This document shows, piece after piece, positions 50,601 through 59,883 of a DNA stretch of 64,000 bases. The position numbers and the translations under genes were made by a program. The notes beneath the pieces are model-generated. The model had not been told where the DNA came from and made no database searches. It was given only the letters and a program-made list of their open reading frames with translations. Source of the DNA: Siphonodentalium dalli. Its lineage: Eukaryota > Mollusca > Scaphopoda > Gadilida > Siphonodentaliidae. The stretch covers positions 198,016,816 through 198,080,815 of the forward strand of contig CP136066.1 of the NCBI GenBank assembly GCA_032622095.1, given 5' to 3'. Numbering within the stretch: position 1 is the stretch's first letter; each line of letters opens with the position of its first letter.

Positions 50601-53600
50601 TTTAGTGCCAGGGAATCTTACGTTTTTCATGGGCTTCAAAATTATTACTATGAATACTTGGTGATAGTTTTGAGTTATAACATGCCCCTATCCAGTTTGT
50701 TTTTAAATTTGCTATAGCATGCTTAAAGGTACTCAACCCGTAAAGAGGGTCCCCATCTCAACAGATTCCAACAACAACAATCCGATCAGAGGGTCCTATA
50801 TTACTATTTCTTTGGCTTTGGGGGTAAAAAATATTTGATTCGAGTCGAGGAACCCATCAAACAAAGCTCAGAGTTATTAGATATTGATTTTTCAAATTTG
50901 TTATGTTCTCGAGATGAGTACTAATAACTGCCGTAATCTGCTCTGGATGTGTACTCCAAATCTATTCAAACAGACAAGGATGAATAACTCTAAAATCAAG
51001 TGGTAATTTTAATGCAATTTTGACTGAGTTCTGGGCCAGATAGTATTCCCGATAATGAAAAATAATAGATTTCTAAAATCGATATCTAACAAATCTGAGC
51101 TTTGATGGGTGACTTCCTCGACTCGAATCAAATATTTTTGACCCCCGAAGCCATGGAAATAGTAATTGAGATTAGTTTTATCGGGTTGAGTACCTTTAAG
51201 CATACCCAAAAAAACATTCAACCCAAAAAAATCTATAAAAACAAACAAAAAACAATTATTTTTTATTTTTTATTTTTTTTAGGGCCGATTTTACAGACCG
51301 TAAATTAGGGCAGATGAGATCGGCCCCTGGCACTGAAAGGGTTCAATTCACAGGGCGATTTAAATCAATCTTTTTGCATTTATCAGTTGGAAGTGTCATC
51401 TGGCAGTTCGTTTTGTGGCAATGCGATTGTTTAACCCTTCCATGACTGGAGCTAGCTCCTTGAAATTTTGGAAAAACTCTGTGCCAATGCATTCTCTTAT
51501 ATATGCGAGTCTTCCATAGGGAATCTGGAATATATAAGGGAATGAATTGTCCTAACAATATTTACCTTGACCTTGTAAGCCAGTGCATTCTCTTATATAT
51601 ATATGCGAGTCTCGATCTTAGGGTTGGATCCAATGTTACTATTCGTAAAACACTAGGCTATTCGGCAAGGTCTTATATCAACACTCTTTTTTGCTATCAA
51701 ATTTAATTGAAATATTCACGAAACGAGAAGTTTATCCGGGATACTAACAAACTTCAAAATGTTGACAGCAAACGAGTGTCATAAAGATGTTTGTTGTTTG
51801 ATGTGGTGCACATGCCTATATAAAAAGATGGCATATACGTTCGAAAGCGCTTTAGGGCAATCCGAAACACCACCGCACGCCTCCAAATATACAAATACTC
51901 AACGCGTTATATAGGACTTCCAACAACCCGTTATAACGAGTTGTGTATTTGTATATTTGGGGTGCGGTGGTGTTTCGGGTGCCCCAATTCGCTTTCGTAC
52001 ATACGTGTACAAAGTATCTAACAATTTCTTGAAATCATGTTTCTGTTTCCAGATAATTGCCTATGATTACGAGAAGGCCAGAGGATTAAATATACTGACA
52101 TTCAACGAGACAACAGTATGTACACCTTCACGTGTTTAAAGATGGTATATCCGATGATTTAACACCAAATTAGTCAAACATTTCTGAACAACTTTTCAGC
52201 TCACCGGGCAAAAGAAAATGAAAAACACTTACAATCACCGTCATTCGCAACACACTGGGAACGCGGACATCCATAAAATTAAACCATTATAGTTCAAGAG
52301 ATGTTGGTAGGTCCTTGCATCCCCCAGGACTTCACCCCACTAATTTTCTTCCTTAAAGGGAATGTGTATTCAAATATTGTTGTTGGTTTCTATAGTCTCC
52401 GAGTCGTAGAATAAGGTAACCAGATTTATATTATTTGAAAGTCCTGAGCACGAAGTAATGTTACGGATGGCAGATTAGCCGGAATGCGAAATTACCAATA
52501 ATAATTGTCGTTATCAAGTAATTTTTGGACAGTTTTCAAGCAAATATATCAAATGAATGTTATATTATATGTATACTGGTCCCATATACTCATTTAAGTC
52601 ACTGTATAGTCACAAGTCAGTGAGTGGCTTGAGTTTACGCCCCGTATCATCACATTTTTTTTTATTTACACGATCATGTGTGCCACGCGTTGCCCAATCC
52701 ACTATCCGTTAATTATTTTGATTACGTCTTGCACACGGAAATTCGTAATTTAATTAATGGCTCCAGCCATAAATTAAATTTATATCAAATTATTAACTTT
52801 TATTTCAAGATAACATATTAACCTGAACGTTTACAGAATACACCTTCGACTCAAATTACTTAGTTTTCTATATATTATCGATATTAAATCGTTATTATCA
52901 CCGGGAATTTATTGAATATGGCTTATATAGTACCCCTTTAATGTCTCCAAAAATGGCACCAGAGACTCCAGACAAGATCGTGTCCATCATGCATGACGGT
53001 CATTTTGTTTGATATTCACCAGGTCTCTCTGATCGCCATTATAGTGAATAATTATATCACATGCGGTTTTATTGTCAACTCGATTCGTTATGCTAATATA
53101 CAGCGCTTACAAATTAACCAAAAATCCGACACCAAAATCCAATATGACGGCCAAAATAGTCTCTTATAGCAGATGAGTCCATGCAAATTGAGGTCCATAG
53201 AGGATGACTTTGGCGACGCTAGCCCACTGTGAACCTCATTCTGCGAATGTCCGGCACCATATTTTCAGACATGTACAGAAGTTCGAGTGAGTTTATACCT
53301 ACTTTGACTCGCTCTTATGTAACACTTCATATTAATTTAGGTCTGTGATTATCTGACGATCTTTTGTTTTCATTATGATATGTCACAGGTCCTATATTCA
53401 GTTTGAAATTATTACCTGGATAAAAGGTCATGAGACTTGTCCTGCAGGTTGATGGTGATAACAATTTTGAGCTACTCATTCGCTAAAAAAGTTCCAAAAT
53501 ATAATTGAACCGTTTTTAAGAAATGTTTGGGGGATACGTTACTTTTACGATATAATGCAGCTAGACTGAGCTAGTTCGTGTAGTGTGTTTCTGGGTCATT

Positions 53601-56600
53601 CTCTGCCATCATTAATTCTCTGGAATTGAACGCTGATCATTACTTTTTTACTTGTCCCTTTTATCAAAAATAAAGGTCCAACCTAGAAGAAAAAATAGTG
53701 CGGATTGGACTCCCATAAAATACATACATGTTGCCGATCAACTTTGCGGATCAGTCTCACTTTCCAATGAAGGAAATTACCAATTGTTTGCAACTGTCCA
53801 GAAATATATTATAAACTCATTGCGATTTAGCAATGAACAGATGCATTAAAATTAGTGAATACCACCAGTCGTATATTAACTTAAATCGAGAACAACGTGC
53901 ACTAAACATATGACGATAGTCTCGACACAACTATCTTCCCTTAGCCCAAACAAATCTTTGTTTATGTTCGACATTAATGCATTTGAACTTTTCTTCTGTG
54001 CACCACCATCTTTATCCTGGGGAGAGGAGTTCCACCTGAGTTGCTATAACCTGTGCTCCAATCCCCATTCGTTCATCCTATGTTAGTTTGTTATAAACAC
54101 ATTTGTTTGAAATGTATATAGGGGATGCTCAATAAAATATGAAAGAACATTAATTCTTTGTAGGGACAATACCTAGCATTCAAGAACTTTGACACATACG
54201 CTGGCGATTATGGAACCGAATGCATCACATATATCCAAACAATTCCTGAAGGACAGCTCTTGATTCTAGTAACTTATGTAAGTATTTCGGGAAATGAATC
54301 AGCCGAAAATCGAAGTTGAATGAATCTAGCACTGTGACACGTTGCGTGGGGAGGGTGGTGACGGCGGACTGCTGGCCCTAACACCAATTAATATAGAGGG
54401 GTGCATCCCGAATACCAGTTAACAAATTGGGGTGAATCATGTATACCATTTAACAGAAAGGGGTGAATCATGAATACCAGTTAACAGGAGGGGTGAATCG
54501 TGAATACAAGTTAGCAGGAGGGGTGAATCCAGAATACCAGTTAACAGGAGGGGTGAATCGTGAATACAAGTTAACAGGAGGGGTGAATCCAGAATACCAG
54601 TTAACAGAAAGGGGTGAATCATGAATACCAGTTAACATGAGGATTATGAGATAATCCATAAGAATTCTGGTTAAATTCGACATTTGAATCCTGAGTACAA
54701 ATTAACAGAGGGGTATGCATCAGCTGGAAATTTCAGACTTAAAATAGATTCAAATTGTTTTGATTTTCCAACCAGAAATTTAATGTGAAATTACCTTAGA
54801 TCAAATTGTTGAAAATTTACAACCTAAAGGTAGCAATACACGATTTCCATCAATTTTGGCCAACCTGGGAGGGGGTACTGTACTTCAACTCAATGCTGAG
54901 CCATTATCTTTGGCATAGGTCCCATCAAGCATGTTTTAATTTCGACAGAAATTTTTAGGTATAATCATACGTCTGTACTTTAGCTTCTTTGAAAAATTTG
55001 TCATTGAGTTATGTCCCGTGGTTTTCACACACAAAACGCTAAATTTTACATTTTTACATGTACACTGCCAAAATGGATTTTCTTATTTTGAGGGCTAATG
55101 ACCTTAAAACAAGAAATATTATTTTGGGAGTATACCTAGAAAATTTGCTTACATCAAGTTTTCTAGCATTTAGAAAATTAATTTCTTACAGAAATTTAAA
55201 TTATGAATATGAGAATATTTTTCTCAATGTTTTCTAAGAATGGATTAATTATTTTTCACATATTTTCTTAATATAAGTCTTTTTCTCAATATTTAGAAAA
55301 GGTCAGAAATATTTTCTAATATTCTAGAAAGTCTTTTTCTAAATATCTACAAATATGAAAGACATATTTTCTCAAATGTCAAGAAAAAGTTCTTAAATCT
55401 AGAATTTATTTCTAATATATTAAGAAAGGCACTTTCTCTAATATATTAAGAAAGGCACTTTCTTACTTTCTAATTATGAGCTCTTACTTTCTAATTTTGC
55501 CCTGATAAGAAACTTAGTTCTTGTTTTGAAAACAAAATATTCTCTCAAAATCTTACTCAAAATTACAAATACGTTGCCAATTTGTGCACAATGATGACCC
55601 ATATATGGAGACCAACCAGCCACGTCGATAAATACCTAATTTTACTCACAGGATGAGGCATCTACCAATATGGGATCAGATTTAAGAAACTTTCTGGTGG
55701 AGAGATTCAACAGCACAGATATAATAAACCTTGGATTCCGTGACTATTGGATCCTCATGGTCTATATAGGAGGTAAGTGTCATGTGTTTGTGATGGCTAA
55801 AAGTGTTAATGTTTTTTTTAAACCGATCAACTGATCGATACCAAAAACTATACATGTGAGGGGTGTGTCATCACTAATCTAAAGATAAAATATGAACATG
55901 ATGCGACAAACATACTTGAGTTATCGCGTTGAAAGCACAATGTCTATGAGTGGATGGAAAGTGCTAATAATTTCTAAACCAATCAAAAGCTATACAGGTG
56001 AGGGGTGTGTCATCATAAACATGTACATACAATATGAACACGATCCGATAAAAATACTTTTGAGTCATTGCATGGGATGACATGTATCTACGGACAGACG
56101 GACGCGCCGACAAACGACAGATGGTTGATCCAGTTATCGGCATTATACAGTAATGCCCTAAATAATTGACTCCTCAACCACAGATCTTTCCGATGAATGG
56201 CAACAAGCCATATTTCAAACATAAATCCTGAAAAATTACCCATCATTCTGCTGTGGTTAAGGAGCCCATTATTTAGGGCATTACTGTACATGGTATGGGT
56301 ACACATAAAAGGGAAAACAAACCTTGAAATGTGTATGTACGTGATTACAACTACATGCATGGACATGCATGTGTGTGATCAACTTCGTTGATGCCATGAT
56401 CGGACTTGTGTCATATACAGTAATGCTCTAAGTAATCGACTCCTTAACCACAGCAGAATTATTGGTAATTTTTCAGGATTTAGTCTGAAATATGGCTTGT
56501 TGCCATATTTCCGACTAAATCCTGAAAAATTACCCATAATTCTGCTGTGGTTAAGGAGTCGATTACTTAAGAGCATTACTGTACCACATGTCAGTCACTA

Positions 56601-56759
56601 TTATAATATCTCAGAGCTGTTTTTTTCTTTCTTTCAGGAGAAACAATATATGAGAACTTTGTCACCCATCAGAGACAAGGTGACTTTGATGGCAGGAATG
56701 AACTGGATGTAAACTGGAGAATACGAACAGGAGAGATGTTCTTCAAGAAGTCACCCTGA
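41330..56759 (+). CDS. Secreted PAN/apple-EGF-ILEI domain protein, seven exons, 297 aa
   Basis: Seven segments, each bounded by AG acceptor and GT donor and joining in compatible phase, give one 297-residue protein: 41330-41650, 44696-44774, 47171-47244, 52053-52115, 54164-54277, 55652-55772, 56638-56759. Residues 1-25 look like a signal peptide (Leu/Ile/Trp core, likely cut after VSS). Residues ~30-105 form a PAN/apple-like domain with Cys 33, 57, 61, 67, 83 and 93. Residues 109-132 are a short EGF-like module (CKNGG..CVC..FCE). Residues ~135-270 match the ILEI/FAM3-like domain: KARGLNILTFNETT, FKNFDTYAGDYGTE, PEGQLLILVTYDEAS and FRDYWILMVYIGG follow the family pattern. ILEI domains occur in FAM3 cytokine-like proteins and in larger extracellular glycan-related proteins; the partner here is unknown. 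No transmembrane segment follows the signal peptide, so an extracellular role is inferred. The domain architecture is confident; ligand and function are not. Confidence 0.88.
41628..41990 (+). repeat. 33-bp minisatellite carrying the exon 1 splice donor, block 1
   Basis: Eleven diverged units of TCTAGAAGCATCCATATTCA plus TAGGGTATGTGTG. The first unit is the end of exon 1 and its 5' splice site; later units repeat the same border. Confidence 0.88.
41991..42960. mobile_element. hAT-type non-autonomous transposon
   Basis: TIRs CAGAGGCGGACTGGCC.. and ..GGCCCAGTCCGCCTCTG. Perfect 8-bp target duplication GGCAGGTG (41983-41990, 42961-42968). 970 bp without transposase. It splits the 33-bp minisatellite in intron 1. 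Internal GTCAGTGTAGAAAA words repeat four times at 42790-42860, and a G homopolymer lies at 42331-42344. Confidence 0.92.
42961..43272 (+). repeat. 33-bp minisatellite, block 2
   Basis: Nine more units after the hAT insertion; the last six (TCTAGAAACATCCATATTCA..) are nearly identical, so this end amplified most recently. The period is a multiple of 3, giving an open frame of SRNIHIHRVCV repeats. Confidence 0.9.
43345..43635. repeat. TTACCATGG-type palindromic repeat patch
   Basis: ACCATAGTTTTTGTGGTAAAA and CCATGGTTTTAATTTA-like words alternate with their complements across ~290 bp; probably a decayed inverted-repeat MITE. Confidence 0.5.
43717..43736 (+). repeat. C homopolymer, 20 nt
   Basis: Unbroken C20 in intron 1. 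Confidence 0.95.
44010..44236. mobile_element. Worn TTAA MITE, end CCCTTCCATGACT
   Basis: TTAA (44010) then CCCTTCCATGACTTGAGC and two decayed hairpins (44058-44132, 44160-44226). The right end is not preserved. Confidence 0.5.
44332..44584. mobile_element. hAT-like MITE in intron 1
   Basis: Termini CAAGCCTTGAAATAGGG.. and ..CCCTATTTCAAGGCTTG with a perfect 8-bp duplication ACGACTGA (44324-44331, 44585-44592). 253 bp, almost wholly palindromic (two nested hairpins around GAGGTCCCCAGAGGGTGA). It ends 111 bp before exon 2. Confidence 0.9.
44696..44774 (+). CDS. Exon 2: EGF-like module
   Basis: A pyrimidine run (nine T) ending in AG precedes 44696; donor GTGATT follows 44774. 79 bp, enters in phase 0 and leaves in phase 1. 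It encodes ICKNGGELERGACVCTQYY and a GQFCEK end. This has the CxNGG, CxC and GxxC spacing of EGF-like repeats, with the first Cys probably supplied from exon 1 or missing. Confidence 0.85.
45373..46938 (+). repeat. 18-bp minisatellite with higher-order structure
   Basis: Unit TACATGATATATGATGAT, ~80 copies, in intron 2. Blocks of 15-22 units are separated by TGCCATTGAT spacers; the large blocks start at ~45627, ~46125 and ~46605, so a 480-498-bp higher-order unit is repeated about three times. Frames of 110-158 codons inside are artefacts. Confidence 0.97.
47171..47244 (+). CDS. Exon 3: start of ILEI-like domain
   Basis: Acceptor TTTTTTGTTGACAG, donor GTAGGA. 74 bp; its first two bases complete the split Asp codon from exon 2 and it ends in phase 0. 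Residues 134-158 (DLDVHIYILSHGVGNGLELE then VDDEQ) fit the first strands of an ILEI domain. Confidence 0.85.
47430..47815 (+). repeat. 22-bp minisatellite
   Basis: About 17 units of AGGTTCACATTGACCTCCGA plus AT in intron 3, 185 bp after exon 3. Nearly uniform, with C/A variation in ACCTCC/ACATCC. Confidence 0.95.
49271..49364. repeat. Perfect 28-bp inverted repeat
   Basis: Arms 49271-49298 and 49337-49364 (GTTGACTACGCGAATGTAGT.. and its exact complement) with a 38-nt loop; AGAGCAT/ATGCTCT outside extends the symmetry to about 49257-49382. Likely a small MITE in intron 3. Confidence 0.88.
50388..51345. mobile_element. TTAA MITE, TIR CCCTTTCGGTGCCAG, with nested insertion
   Basis: Left TTAA (50388) then CCCTTTCGGTGCCAG; right end CTGGCACTGAAAGGG then TTCA (worn TTAA). 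One hairpin (50441-50508). Its sequence is the inverse of 57581-57971 except for a second TTAA element inserted at 50723. Confidence 0.8.
50723..51199. mobile_element. Nested TTAA element, TIR AGGTACTCAACCCG
   Basis: TTAA at 50723-50726 and 51196-51199; termini AGGTACTCAACCCG.. and ..GGGTTGAGTACCT. The related element at 57581 has the uninterrupted site (GGGTATGCTTAAGCATGC) near 57632, so the empty site is visible and the borders are exact. Confidence 0.88.
51431..51622. mobile_element. Worn TTAA MITE, end CCCTTCCATGACTGGAGC
   Basis: TTAA at 51431; decayed hairpins at 51484-51551 and 51582-51620. Same end type as 44010. Confidence 0.55.
51842..51997. mobile_element. Small palindromic MITE
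   Basis: CGAAAGCG.., CCGAAACACCACCGCACGCC.. and CAAATATACAAATAC.. are mirrored by their complements through 51997 (..CGCTTTCG). ~65-bp arms; 56 bp before exon 4. Confidence 0.8.
52053..52115 (+). CDS. Exon 4: ILEI-like domain
   Basis: Acceptor TTTCTGTTTCCAG, donor GTATGT. 63 bp, phase 0 at both ends, encoding 21 residues including KARGLNILTFNETT, which corresponds to the family RGINV..LN..TG motif. Intron 3 (47245-52052) is the longest intron after intron 1, at about 4.8 kb. Confidence 0.87.
53180..53272. mobile_element. Decayed fragment of the CAAGCCTTGAAATAGGG MITE family
   Basis: GAGGTCCATAGAGGATGA..TGAACCTCATTCTGCGAATGTC resembles the core of 44332-44584, in intron 4. Confidence 0.5.
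54164..54277 (+). CDS. Exon 5: core of ILEI-like domain
   Basis: Acceptor TTCTTTGTAG, donor GTAAGT. 114 bp, phase 0 at both ends, 38 residues. AFKNFDTYAGDYGTE followed by FxxxIxxIPEGQLLILVTY is the most recognisable stretch of the FAM3/ILEI pattern (F.tY....d...fi..i..G..vlv.tyD). It holds the only Cys of the domain (residue 198), whereas FAM3 proteins usually have disulfide pairs. Confidence 0.9.
54437..54640 (+). repeat. 30-bp minisatellite
   Basis: About seven units of GAATACCAGTTAACAGGAGG plus GGTGAATCG in intron 5. Confidence 0.9.
55652..55772 (+). CDS. Exon 6: ILEI-like domain
   Basis: Acceptor TTTACTCACAG, donor GTAAGT. 121 bp, enters phase 0 and leaves phase 1. It begins DEAST, continuing the TYDE..T motif across the junction, and ends in the GFRDYWILMVYIG strand that matches the family FRdsWvfvG motif. 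NST at the FNSTD stretch is a possible N-glycosylation site. Confidence 0.9.
56146..56288. mobile_element. Mariner-type MITE, copy 1
   Basis: TA-bounded palindrome: TACAGTAATGCCCTAAATAA.. and ..GGGCATTACTGTA, in intron 6. TA target and CAGT ends fit Tc1/mariner MITEs. Confidence 0.8.
56416..56583. mobile_element. Mariner-type MITE, copy 2
   Basis: TACAGTAATGCTCTAAGTAA.. and its complement, arms ~80 bp; 128 bp right of copy 1 and 55 bp before exon 7. Confidence 0.85.
56638..56759 (+). CDS. Exon 7: C-terminus and stop
   Basis: Acceptor TTTCTTTCTTTCAG. The first two bases complete a Gly codon from exon 6. 39 further residues then TGA at 56757. The end (ELDVNWRIRTGEMFFKKSP) is basic and soluble, so no membrane anchor is encoded. 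Intron 6 holds two mariner-like MITE copies and the distal one ends 55 bp before this exon. Confidence 0.87.
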
Positions 56760-56786
56760 TGACAGGAAGAAAATAGGAGAAAACAA

Positions 56787-56792
56787 AATAAA
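56787..56792 (+). promoter_or_regulatory. Candidate polyadenylation signal AATAAA
   Basis: A perfect AATAAA lies 28 nt after the TGA of the PAN-EGF-ILEI gene. If used, the 3' UTR would be very short and would end before the repeat relic at 56850. No transcript evidence is available. Confidence 0.5.
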
Positions 56793-56849
56793 AGTTGGAA
56801 GCAGGGACCAGCCTACAGGTTTCAAATTGGGAGAAATCCATTTGTTTAG

Positions 56850-57115
56850 CAGACTGAGATCCCCAGAGGGTGACTACCGACGGTATCCAACACTGAATTC
56901 ATCCTCTGTGGACCTCATTGTGCTTAGGCCTCATCTTCTGGGAAGTATCTAGAGTCTCAAATTAACATTGTTTTTAGTTACTTTTTCCCCTTCAGTTCAG
57001 TTTCTATATCCCCTTATTTGCAGAAGATAAAAATGCATAATCGAGGTGAACATCACCAACTTCAATCTGATCCTCGGTCTCCCATAGCTGTTGAGGCTTA
57101 AGATGAGGTTCCCAT
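56850..57115. mobile_element. Relic related to the 40870-41261 MITE
   Basis: Decayed GAGATCCCCAGAGGGTGA..GTGGACCTCATTGTG core, then ATCTTCTGGGAAGTATCTA.. TTTGCAGAAGAT.. GAACATCACCAACTT matching 40995-41175. One family therefore sits on both sides of the gene. Confidence 0.65.
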
Positions 57116-57580
57116 GATAATTATGTCTTATTATACCATGTTTTATATATGGTTAGGCGACACCAATTTTTAAGTCTGGTTTACGAACATGTGGGGAGAA
57201 AAAAAGTAGATGCAGGAGGGGAAAAAAATAAAAATAAAAAAAATTGTCCCCCCCCCCCCAATTTATATCAAGTAAATCGTGGAATTTTACAAAAATTGTG
57301 AAAAAATGTTTTTGAATGAAATTCTGAACCAAACAAGACATTTCTTGTCATGAACTACATGAAAATATGGATCTGTAAATGATCATAAGCAGAACCGGAT
57401 GCGACAGCACATGAAAATCAGTACGCGTGTAAAAAATATTTGGGAGAAAAAAGTTAAATTTTTTTTCATGAAATCATTCAATAAAGTTTAATTAATCAAC
57501 CATGAGGTGTCTCAATCAGTATTCGTAATGGTGGCAATATATTCCGACAGTAATACAAATTCTATAAACAGAACCCCGCG
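57116..57580. other. Intergenic, no gene seen
   Basis: C homopolymer at ~57247-57260; otherwise AT-rich. Confidence 0.5.
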
Positions 57581-57971
57581 TTAACCCTTTGAGTAAATTT
57601 TTTTTTTTTTTGGGGTGAATTTTTTTGGGTATGCTTAAGCATGCTAGAGCAAATTTAAAAACAAACTGGGTAATTCCTTAGGGGCATGTTATAACTCAAA
57701 ACTATCACCAAGTATTCATAGTACTAATTTTTATGCCCATGAAAAACGTAAGATTCCCTGGCACTAAACCTACAAAATAAGTCTGTTAAAGAATATAAGA
57801 AAAAAATATTAAACTTGTAAATAATTGTAAAAAATAATGAAAAATTGTTAGGCCAATGCATTCTCTTATATATGCGAGACGACCTATGGTCGACTCGCAT
57901 ATATAAGAGAATGCATTGGCACAGGGTATATGGGTTGATGCAAAAATCGGACTTGGCACTGAAAGGGTTAA
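57581..57971. mobile_element. TTAA MITE, TIR CCCTTTCAGTGCC (right end)
   Basis: TTAA at 57581 and 57968. Left end CCCTTTGAGT (worn), right end GGCACTGAAAGGG. One hairpin (57853-57920). Inverse of 50388-51345 without the nested element. Confidence 0.8.
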
Positions 57972-59079
57972 ACCGAACCGAACGGTGAGATGATTTACTG
58001 TATAACGACTTATTATTGTCGTCATTATTTTTGAGATTTTAATGGAGTTTTGCATTGTCATGGAAAATTGGTCAAAACCTAATGAAATGTACTTTTATTT
58101 ATCTGTCGTCTGCTTATTTTACATGTACATCCCCGCAAATCAATAATAGTCCATTCCGATGTACACTTTTTAACTCGCAGGGAGAATCCATTAAGTATGG
58201 AAAGGGATAACTCCATATAGCCTGATCTTACTGTGTTGTTTCTGTCCCGAACGTAATGTTTTGGAAAGAATGACAATGATATATTTAACATCTGCTAAAT
58301 TAAATGGTCTTATTACCATCATTTCTGAATTCTTAGACTTTAATTATGTTCAATTTCAATATCTATTAAACTCCGGCAGGGTGATAAAATATAAATGGAG
58401 AATAATCTTGTTCAAATTAGTAATTTTTACAAATATTATGTCCATATTGGCAACACACACCGTCATTCTTATATATTAATTAAATGCAGTCACTCTCGAT
58501 GGCGAAATCATTGCGTCCCGAATCGAGTAGTAAATATTTACAATTGAGCGTAGTTCTGACGATGTTTTCTATGGAGTTGTACGGTCGATTTGCTTCAAAT
58601 TTTCAGCGATGTTAGTAGAATGCTACATTCCTCCAGTTGGCATAGTGCCTGATTACTAACTGATCAGTTTAACGCAGACGAACAAGTACATAATATGTCT
58701 TTAAAGGGACCCAATGCACTAGCAGTGGGTAAATGTGCACAAAATATAAAAGTCTGTCAAAACATCACCACCAAGAAGAACATGGAGAAATAGATCAACA
58801 TGGTTCTTATTCATTGTTCATAGTTGAAACCATTGTTATGTAAACAAACCTGTTACAGTGATTTATCAACAAACATCACTGATCGCGTAGTAAGTTCAAA
58901 TAGTTTAGTCTGAACTAGTCTAAAGGTTATTTACAGAATATTTTTCAAAGCCTTGACCTTTTCCAAAGTTTACCGTCAAGTTTTGATTCAAATTTGGTAC
59001 CTAATTTGACTTTGATTTGTGACATTGCCACTGTAACAGTAATGTTTATATAATAGTGGTTTCAATATATGAAATAGAG
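57972..59079. other. Intergenic; half of a direct repeat
   Basis: 58708-58915 (..AGTGGGTAAATGTGC.. CACCAAGAAGA.CATGGAGA.. ATTGTTATGTAAACAAA) is repeated directly at 61690-61915, and partly inverted at 62080-62165. No gene. Confidence 0.6.
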
Positions 59080-59222
59080 GATCTCACATGAGTTCCTATT
59101 TTATACGGAATTTATCAACCGAGTTCACTAAATTCGATTTGAGCCGAGGTTTACCGAGGCTCAAATAGAATTTAGAGGACGAGGTTGATAAATTACGTAT
59201 AAAATAGGACGAGTGTGAGATA
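59080..59222. mobile_element. Palindromic element, ~65-bp arms
   Basis: GATCTCACATGAGTTCCTAT.. mirrored by ..ATAGGACGAGTGTGAGATACC; inner AATTTATCAACC/GGTTGATAAATT. Related words at 63360-63455. Confidence 0.7.
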
Positions 59223-59493
59223 CCTTTTATCACATGATCAAATAAACCCGAAGCAACGCGAAATATTCATAGAAAACAACAATCATACACTACCGCGATC
59301 GCAAGTTATCTGAAGAACGCCGTGAAGTCATCGCACGCGCTGATATTAAACGTGTCTATTACCGATAATTATGAAACTGCTTTTATGGCCAAATTATGTG
59401 ATAAATCCTGTTATCAGAGACTTATTAATAATGAAAATAAGAACAAAATTTATCTATTTTTACAAGTACTAGTTAACGTTAGGGCTGTTCCAT

Positions 59494-59883
59494 TTAACCC
59501 TTTACCCAACAAACCGGCCAAATAAAGCTTCAACAGCCTAAAATATCTTCGGTCTGTCTCAATAGAACCATACAAATATGGATATCATTGGAACCGGCTC
59601 CTTGACCACATTGTGATAGTTACAGTTATGCCCTGTGCCAATGCATTCTCTTATATATGCGAGTCGACCATAGGTCGCCTCGCATATATAAGAGAATGCA
59701 TTGGCCTAAAAAAAATCTTTTTTTAACACTTTTTACCATTTTTTCTTACATTCTTTAACAATTTTATAATTTTTAATGTTTTAAGCCAATGCATTCTCTT
59801 ATATATGCGAGGCGACCTATGGTCGACTCGCATATATAAGAGAATGCATTGGCACAGGGCCCTTCTGTTGGGTAAAGGGTTAA
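59494..59883. mobile_element. piggyBac-like MITE, TIR CCCTTTACCCAACA
   Basis: TTAA at 59494 and 59880; same family and layout as 19765-20165, nearly identical internally. Two hairpins (59638-59705, 59787-59853). Confidence 0.85.

Noticed and set aside
53652-53849. Possible extra exon (65-codon frame) in intron 4
   Set aside because: Exons 4 and 5 already join in phase within the ILEI domain, and the frame has no family resemblance or convincing splice borders.
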